A stretch of 64,000 nucleotides of DNA from assembly GCA_907165275.2 (NCBI GenBank), contig OU015658.1:1314501-1378500 (forward strand). Reading direction: 5' to 3'. This document shows, in pieces, positions 57,501 through 64,000 of this stretch. This stretch comes from Zygaena filipendulae (Eukaryota > Arthropoda > Insecta > Lepidoptera > Zygaenidae). The stretch's first letter is position 1. The number at the start of each line of letters is the position of its first letter. A program made the position numbers and the translations under genes. The notes under the pieces are model-generated. The model was given only the letters and a program-made list of their open reading frames with translations, searched no databases and had not been told where the DNA came from.

Positions 57501-60500
57501 GGCTTCGAAAAATTACGTTTCTTACGATAGGTACTATATTTTAAAATTAACATTCAAAGACGTAGAAAATTACGCAATGCGAGTCCTTACCATCCCGAAC
57601 ACAGTGCGTTTATGGGAAAAATTTATTAAAATAATCAATTACTGCAACAGCGTTATTGAAGCTTACATGTTTAAAATTACTGTGAGACCAGAAATTGCAT
57701 AGCATCATTAGAAACTGATGAAGCAATATGTTAACATTACGTGTTCAAGAAACTCTTTCAAAAAAATCGTGACAAGCTGCATTAAGGGTGCTTTATAAAT
57801 CTTCCAAGTTTACCGAAAACTTTTTAGTGCCTAAAGATTTGTCCTCCAATGATAAAGATGGCGTTCAACTTACGTCTGGCACACCTGTCCGCTTCTTCCG
57901 CGAGAAGTTTCTCGATCTTCTCGGGGAAGTGCCTCTTGGCACACCACACCAGGCCGATGATGCCCAGCACCGAGAACACGGCGAAGAGGCCGAGCCAAAA
58001 AGGCTCCTGGAGCATACGTGCTCCGAGACCGACGATATTCGGAGTTGGGTTGGGAACTTCACATCTGCACGGTGTCATCATTTGATTGATCAAAGACAAT
58101 GAAGAGATAAAATTTCTTGGAGCTGACATTTCTAAGTAATAAGCATAATGCTATAATTCATCTGATTAAATGTTTACAGCAATGATCCACTGGTTTACAT
58201 AGTGTCTTGTATTTTTAGTTTTGGGTTACAAAAGGTTAGCAATTTCTCTGATTCAGATCCAAAGTTATATCGCTAGTAGTTATACAGCTTTTTCTTTCTA
58301 TTATACCTGACTTTATAAGGCTTCGTCTTATTGACAAGAAAAGAGCCTCATGCAAATGGGAGTAAGTATGTAACTTTTATGTAGACTTCCTAAGTCCTAG
58401 CTATGCAATGTGTAAGAAATGTCGCAGCGAAGTCGAAAATAAAGACTTACCGCCGCACTCAGAGTCGACTTTAATGATTACTTAGTTAAGTATAGATTTT
58501 TAAAACAAAACTGCCGCAATCAGAGACGTTCAGTAAATTAATGTTAATTGGCATTTAATGAGATGTAACTTAATTAGTCAAATGACAATTAACATTAATT
58601 TACAAAACTTGTCTGATTGCGGCAGTTTTGTTTTAAAAATCTATACTTAACTAAGTAATCATTAAAGTTGACTCTGAGTGCGGCCGTTAGATAGGTATAG
58701 CATTTGAAATCAATCACCGATAATAATCATTACCTACTGCTATATTTATTTTGCAACTTCTGCAGAGCAATTATGTTACTTTTGTTGCTATCATCTTTCA
58801 GTTTTAATCAGAAAAATAGTGATTTTGTGGTTAATTAATCATGTTTAGGCAGCTGCAATTTTTGAAGTATATTCCTTTTTGTTGATTGCTAGATATTGTA
58901 GGTGTCAAAACATGCATAGATATTGTAATCGCAAAACCGCCATGTTTTTGATTGCAACCGAAAAATGATACAAAAAAAAAGTTACATAACTTGTAGTTTG
59001 ACTGAAACTTTTTGTAAGTTTCATGCTTAGTGGAGTCATACTTAAGAGCCCAAGTTGAAAATGAAAATATTTGACTTTGACTTTTAAGACTGACCTCTTG
59101 CCCTTCCACGAGGGGTTGCACTGGCACAGAAAACCACCGTCCTTCTCGATGCACGCGCCGCGGTTGTTGCACGGCCTGTTGGAGCACGGGCGCACGCGCT
59201 CGGCGCACCGCTTGCCGCGCCAGCCGCGCGCGCACACGCACGCGAACGCCTCGCCGGCGTTCGGCGCGTCCGCGGCCGGCGTCAGCGTGCAGTTGCCGAA
59301 CGCGCACGGCGACCGCTCGCAGTGCGTCACCAAACAGAATATACCTGGCGGGAGAATCAATGAAGGTGAATTGGTAAGTTGAAACGACATAGTGTTGCGA
59401 ACAGAGAATCAGGGCAAGCATATTCTGCGCCAGGGTGCTGGGTGGTCAGCCTGCGCCACTATTCTTGTCAACAAAAAAAACGCAATGAAATTTTAATTTT
59501 TTATTTGTTTCCCAAATATTGTACTCTACAATGAATTATACAAATAAAAAATTTTTTTTTTCAAGTTTAAGAGTCCGCAAAAAATACATCAGTAGTGTTT
59601 TGTATTATCATACATTTGACGTGCATCGTATAACAAAGTATGTATACGAAACTAGGTGGCGCTCGACTTTCGTGCGCCCCCTATAACTCTGCGCCCTGGT
59701 GCACCTGCACCTTTCAAGGGGTAAAGACAGCCCTGAAGAGAGTCCAGTAAGTATCAAGTGCAACGAAGGTGATTTTGTAAGTTCAGTCATGATCTGAGGA
59801 CGACGACGGTGTACTGATATTAGTATTGCGACAAGAGAATCAAAGAATAAGTATTTAGTACATCGAAGATGGACTTGTAGATTCTATCACACCAAAGAGT
59901 AAATAGACACTCGTTATCCTGCTGAGAGGTGTCGTGCGTATACACCATGATTTGTCTTACACCAAGAAAACCGTAGAAGCCAACTTAATTCATCATTTGG
60001 TATGAGCATGGTTTTTTTCTTTTACTAAGAAACGATAGATATTCGTAAAAAAGAAAGAAACAAAGAAAGTAAGAAGAAAGTTTCGATGTAACAAGTAGCA
60101 ACAGCTGAATGAAATTAAGATAGTATACTGTATACCTGTGTAATATCCAGAGCACTGGCAGAAGTTCCTCGTGTTGTCGCTTGCGCAGCGGCCGCCGTGA
60201 AGGCAAGGGTTTGGATAGCACGACTCTATGCCCATGTTCTCGGACATACGCAGAACCTTGCTGTGGTAGCTCGGGTCTGGAACATTATATAGACAGTTTT
60301 CTATCTGCCAGCATTGTAGCTCAGTTCGGAAAAAACATTAATTCCCTTTCAGGAGTTTACTTCTACTCTACTATTAAGTAGAAATCGTTTGTAATGAAGA
60401 ATCTGGACTGAATAACAAGGACAAGGAACAATAAACAAATCATATTATCACGAAAACTTACCTTCATTACAAACGATTTTTTTTTGATAACTCCTAGGGC

Positions 60501-63500
60501 TAACTAGTCAGGCAGTGATTAGCAATGAGAGAGTAGGTAGGTATATCCTATTTCACCTTAAGACATTAAAGGTGCATGAAAAAGCATGCGCTTTATATTA
60601 AAAGGCGGTTAACAGCCATGACTCGTAATGAAAAGGCGTTGACCATTTGTTATCATGAGCATACCTATTGCTATAGTAGGGTGGTGAAACTTTGAATGTT
60701 TATGAGCTGCTAACTGATACCAGTGTATGTTACTTGGAAAACTTTAAGTGGCAACGTGAAGAGAAATTAGGCACAGACTAATTACCGTTGTTGACAACGA
60801 GCGAGACGTCCATATCAATTCCGTGTTCACCAGCACATTGCGTCACCATTAAAGTGTGGAGGTACGAGTTTATAACTAGTGGGGCGCTGGGCTCGAGTTT
60901 CCTTTTCTCACGATCCACTTCGCACAGTGTCCACTGAGTGCCGTTAAAATCGGAGTAACTGTCTTTCACCTAAAGAAAAATAAACTCATAGTGTCTTTAC
61001 CCATTAAACATCAAAATATTTATTTTCTCATGTTTACGATGGATAAATACCTACGTTACAGATTTTACAGAAGTTGGGATTTGAAGATGTTGTGTTGAAT
61101 GTTAACTTAAAGCAACTTTTCAATATTTGGCACTTTTTTCATACAGAAAAAATAAGTATTCTTTGTAAAATAGTCTAGTGTTCTTTGCTGTGTTCCAACT
61201 TCCAAAGAAAATTCTCGTGTGTATAAGACAACGAACCTCAATCCATCCGTTCCCTTCACCGCACGGCCACGCATCGCTGGTCAGTACGAGCCTGGTGTCC
61301 GCAAACGCAACAGTCAGCGTGTGGTTGAGGGGCGCTAATAGATGCGTGCGCAGGCGCGAGTGTGGTGGTGGGGCGGCGGGCCAGTTAGCGGCTGATAGCC
61401 GACCTGTGCGAATGCCTTTAAGATCCACCACGTGGGTCGCATTCAGGTAGCTTACTGGAAAAAGAGTTGAATTTTTTTTTACATAACTTGATTGTAAAGT
61501 GATAATGAAGTTTTTTTTCTCCTAGCATATTATAAAATCAAAGTTCCTACGCTGGAAACCGTTTGCGGATCCGACTACATAACACGTATGATTGAAGACT
61601 TACCAGTTTTGAAAATGCCTAAAAATCCCTTTCCAGTTACATTTTTCCCAGTTCTCAATCTAACACGCAATATTTCTGAGTGCGATACAAACAGCCCGTT
61701 GGTTAGCAAATACGAGTCTTGAAAAGGTCTTATCGGTGTATTCAGCGGATCGATTTGTATTTCTAAAAAAGAATCTCCCGGTATCGAATCTGACACGTTC
61801 ACTGGTACGCCTTTCACGAATGCACCGTAACCAAAGTCGTAGTGGCTTATATTGAGGAAAATACGTTTCCCTGGAAAGGAAATAATATTTTGTAACGTCA
61901 TTGGAGTGGCGTATCTAATCATAGAGAAAAACAAAATAACTATTATATCTTTGCTCGGTTGTCTAGCTGCAGCCATTTTTTTAGCCTCTTTTATGAGTAA
62001 ATTGCAGAATCTCTCTAGAGAACCATGTTTTATCTCAGTGGGCAAGTACTATAGTCTTTGTGCCTATGCTGTTCTTGGTATTTTCTAATGGTGAAAGCCA
62101 TGAGTCTACTTACCAGTTGGAGCCAGTATATCAATGGTGCAGTCGAGGTCTGGCAATAAAAAATTTGGATAGTTCGGACTACGCAGTTCCCCTTCTTTAG
62201 AGGTAAACGTTTGGGAAGGGCAGCCATTCAATTCAACTGCGTGCCAAGTCAGTGAAAATCCCGTGTTTTGGGTGCTGGAATAGAAGGAAAATGTTCTGTA
62301 GCCTTATTTCATGCCTCTATTAAAATTGGGGGAAAGCAAACCACATAGTTTGATGACCATACTATATTTTGAACAGCGAAGCCTGTCTACTAACACCTCA
62401 CTAAAACAGTAATGATTATTAATTGCTGATTATCTTTAAGAGACACAAATGACTTACTCGTAGTCAGATCTGAAATGCAGCACAGCCATATTGCCGGACG
62501 CAACCCATCTGGCCTCACCCATCGAGCCGCAATATCTAGATGATTGCGTCGTCGATGGGTCTCGTAGCTGAAACGTTTAGTATTTTTCATTGAATCTGTG
62601 TAATTTATCAATGACAAAGTCAAATAATGTCCACAGACCAGTGGATCTATCAGACGGGGTGGCTCTTCAATATATTTATCTACCGACTATCACAATCATA
62701 GAAACATAGGTTATAATAACAATATTCCACCAAACTGCTTCTCTTTTCTTACCTCTACGTAGTCATAGAGGCAGTCCTTTTGGTATTCTAGCTCTATAGT
62801 GTGAAAGTGAAATACAAGGCGAGTGTCCGGCGGACCGATTATATGCACCCAATAATCGACATCATTGTCATACATGCTCGGATAGTTAGGGCTTGACAGT
62901 TCTCCTGAAAGCACATAAAAGTAGATAAGGTTAGAGAGAAAGAGTTTACTAAACTGAAACAACGTATAAGATTTTAAAATATGACGTCACGAAACTTAGG
63001 ACCCCTCCCACCCCCTGTCACACAATGTCACATTTCGTAGACCCCCTCCCTCCCCGTCAACGCTTGATTTACTATAAGGAGTTCTGTTTCTGTAGTCGCC
63101 ATAATTTATTATACAGGACTAAATTATCTGATTTGGAATGGAGGACCAGAATAAGTCACCTGCAGTGTCCTGAATAGTTCTGTTCTTGACGATATGTCCA
63201 GAGTGAAGTCTTCTCTTGCACACATAGCCTCCGGTCAACGAGCACCTGTGCAGAGTCCAGTGTAGACCACTGGACTGTGATGGTACGGGCGATGACTTCC
63301 ACTAGCAGCACATGGAGAAGGTTAAGTATTTAATGGATTTGAAACAAGAATAATGTCAATTTTTCACTCGTGCATCGCGTCTAGCTTGGATTGTGTTATA
63401 CCTAGTGAACGAGAAGAATCATGGAAACCGCTCCAGATAGGTACAAAGTACAAACTAATTGCGGCAATTTGACCCATAAAGTTAGGTATCTATGTACCTT

Positions 63501-63851
63501 ATAATAATAATATGTACTTATGGATTAAGGAATTAAGATTAAGGAATATAGTCTGAGTGCATAATTCTAAAGCTTCTAAAAAGCATGTTTTTATGTGTTT
63601 TCACTAACCTGGACTCCCAAACAAGCTTCGTTCACTCCATCTGTATAGTTATAAGTGGGCCAGCTCTGATACTCTGTAGCGCTGCCATCCACCCAAGTGA
63701 AGTTGCTCCAGTCACCGCCAGCTAGACGGCCTCCCAACCAGTAGATAGATCCAGCGCTGTAATCGCTGCTTTGCCTTATACTGGTCACGACAAAACGCTC
63801 CTCATCAGCTGAATGTACGGAACTTAGATGCATGTTGAGTCCTTCGCACAT
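45524..63851 (-). CDS. Unrecognised CTLD-CUB-EGF single-pass membrane protein with long cytoplasmic tail (5' part outside window)
   Basis: Nineteen exons on the minus strand: 63609-63851, 63160-63301, 62753-62904, 62458-62567, 62114-62274, 61604-61870, 61237-61454, 60786-60969, 60136-60276, 59095-59344, 57874-58064, 55465-55656, 53519-54074, 52778-53018, 52078-52386, 50862-51998, 50118-50294, 47674-47771 and 45524-45788. All junctions are GT-AG and phases agree, giving 1,677 aa to the stop. Order: C-type lectin domain (1-110), three CUB domains (~130-230, ~245-357, ~360-490), three EGF modules (~510-624), one membrane helix (646-664), then a tail of about 1,010 aa rich in Ser, Pro and acidic residues. 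The tail contains a PP1-docking-type KVTF (851-854), a PTPL array and a conserved-looking acidic C-terminal stretch (YPALSDDEGDESSS). Cell-surface adhesion or carbohydrate/ligand recognition with intracellular signalling is inferred. I cannot name an ortholog. Confidence 0.88.
45861..46068 (-). mobile_element. Helitron-like element in the receptor gene's last intron
   Basis: It contains ACTGACCCGCGCGGTTTCAC and GGAGTTCCCGCGGGAATTTC, then CACTTTATCTATTGGTGAAA, matching 28079-28290. The CTAG end is mutated to CTAAC. Confidence 0.6.
46125..46880 (-). pseudogene. 5'-truncated non-LTR retrotransposon ORF2 3' end
   Basis: A 171-codon minus-strand frame (46342-46857) reads MRKLRPLTSDSVLKQMYFAH, then YGTILWGNS and LQKRAIRILS, a pattern typical of the C-terminal region of Jockey-type LINE reverse transcriptases. 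The catalytic domain is missing. The 3' end on this strand falls in a short TAATC array at 46125-46145. It lies in the last intron of the receptor gene and is co-oriented with it. Confidence 0.8.
47100..47318 (+). mobile_element. Truncated MITE B joined to a MITE A fragment
   Basis: GGACATGGATAAGCAATAAT opens a MITE B copy that stops near 47205. AATAGGGATGTTGACGACTT then starts a MITE A-like fragment with TACGTGTCCAATATTTTTTC, ending TAGCCCATTG. MITE A probably inserted in MITE B, after which one side was lost. Confidence 0.6.
47440..47530 (-). repeat. Inverse copy of the 9160-9250 repeat
   Basis: ACACACAGATCTACTTGATC and TTGTGTCGTGGAAACCAAGC are the reverse complement of blocks at 9160-9250. 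Confidence 0.6.
48496..48840. repeat. Dispersed element related to 13788-14235
   Basis: GGGTGAAAGTAACTTATTTA, GGGACTAAATAAGTCTTTCT and AGGGCTGAAAAGTGTTACTT mark its two sides. The middle GCGCCCGAGCGTAGCGTGGG is CG-rich. It lies in an intron of the receptor gene. Confidence 0.6.
49112..49330 (+). mobile_element. Helitron-like element (219 bp), near-twin of 3059-3285
   Basis: A|TCCTACTAATATTATAAAC opens it and GGGGCACCACTAG|T closes it. It shares the ATGG array and most of the interior with 3059-3285, so both moved recently. Confidence 0.78.
54640..54744 (-). ncRNA. Candidate intronic hairpin RNA
   Basis: CCTTTATACTTCCAATATTGG at the left faces CCAATATTGAAAGTATAAAGG at the right; the arms pair over about 21 bp with one mismatch. 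Pairing continues weakly inward (GACGACTT with AAGTAGTC), leaving a loop of about 30-60 nt. It lies in the receptor gene intron between exons 12 and 13. It could be a miRNA-like precursor or a small fold-back element; no known mature miRNA is recognised. Confidence 0.35.
55146..55305 (+). mobile_element. Helitron-like fragment
   Basis: GATACTAATATTATACATGC opens it and CCAGGATTCCCGCGGG marks the internal core; the CTAG end is lost. It lies between receptor exons 12 and 13. Confidence 0.5.
55657..57873. other. Receptor gene intron 11
   Basis: A GC-rich stretch flanks exon 12 to about 55790 and ends in a CA array. A CG-rich repeat core lies at 56235-56305, related to 11281-11533, and a LINE-tail motif near 56520. 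The remainder is AT-rich with no gene. Long frames at 55227-55814 in other frames are shadows of the GC-rich exon. Confidence 0.55.
58450..58686. mobile_element. Fold-back MITE copy 3 (237 bp, TTA TSD)
   Basis: CCGCCGCACTCAGAGTCGAC and its mirrored right end are flanked by TTA on both sides. It lies in the receptor gene intron between the EGF and membrane exons. Confidence 0.9.
58905..63851 (-). other. Ectodomain of the receptor gene
   Basis: The C-type lectin domain has WLGGR, WVDGSATEYQSW and NEACLGV in exon 1, and LHWTLHRCSLTGGYVC in exon 2. No EPN or QPD sugar-binding triplet is visible, so Ca-dependent sugar binding is doubtful. Each of the first two CUBs starts with the hallmark SSPNYP or RSPNYP. 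CUB1 has YDYVE split from the next exon and RYCG. CUB3 is the most diverged. EGF1 closes its disulphide set across the 60136/59344 junction, and EGF3 closes at the first cysteine of the membrane exon. Confidence 0.85.
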
Positions 63852-64000
63852 CTGTAATAAAATTTTCTTATTTTTATATGTAGGTAAAAGGCTTTTTCAT
63901 ATCTTATAGGTACTGGATTTCTTATAGGTGTCAGCCGACTACCCAAACAACCAACACCTTTGGTTCCCGTCAAAATTCTTTTTGAGTTTTGCGGTTTACT

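Overview
The window is nuclear DNA of a moth or butterfly (Lepidoptera). It is AT-rich and intron-rich, with GT-AG splice sites. Its repeats have a lepidopteran look: a Lep1-type Helitron, many short Helitron-like copies ending in a hairpin and CTAG, hAT and PIF/Harbinger-like MITEs, tRNA-like SINE heads and LINE tails. I see no bacterial, viral or CRISPR features.

Four protein-coding genes can be rebuilt exon by exon with continuous reading frame. (1) 775-2970 (+), three exons: BPNT2/IMPAD1, the Golgi 3'-phosphoadenosine 5'-phosphate phosphatase, complete at 342 aa. (2) 14580-22202 (-), five exons: UBE2W, the N-terminal-amine ubiquitin-conjugating E2, complete at 153 aa. (3) 26090-36532 (+), ten exons and possibly an eleventh at 38143-38207: CASD1, the sialate O-acetyltransferase, 816 or 834 aa. 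(4) 45524 to beyond 63851 (-), 19 exons in the window: a large single-pass membrane protein with a C-type lectin domain, three CUB domains, three EGF modules, one membrane helix and a Ser/Pro-rich cytoplasmic tail of about 1,000 aa. Its N-terminus lies outside the window and I do not recognise the gene.

UBE2W and CASD1 are divergent neighbours. Their shared upstream interval is split by a 3,041-bp hAT-type element with a perfect 8-bp target duplication, whose edge lies 98 bp from the UBE2W start codon. The stretches 2971-14579 and 36533-45523 hold no gene I can support and are largely dispersed repeats, some nested.

The most interesting points concern CASD1. Where the family has Asp-x-x-His, completing the Ser-His-Asp triad, this gene reads Asp-Gly-Val-Ala, although the rest of the frame is intact. 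The exon-6 acceptor and exon start occur five times in tandem, so four decoy 3' splice sites precede the real one. Exon 10 is entered directly from a coding-like minisatellite. Also notable are a three-copy fold-back MITE family (one copy abuts the receptor gene's poly(A) region), a TIR MITE family with 4-bp target duplications, and the unusual receptor gene itself. The two sialic-acid or sulfation-linked Golgi enzymes (BPNT2, CASD1) are near each other, but I see no evidence of a functional cluster.
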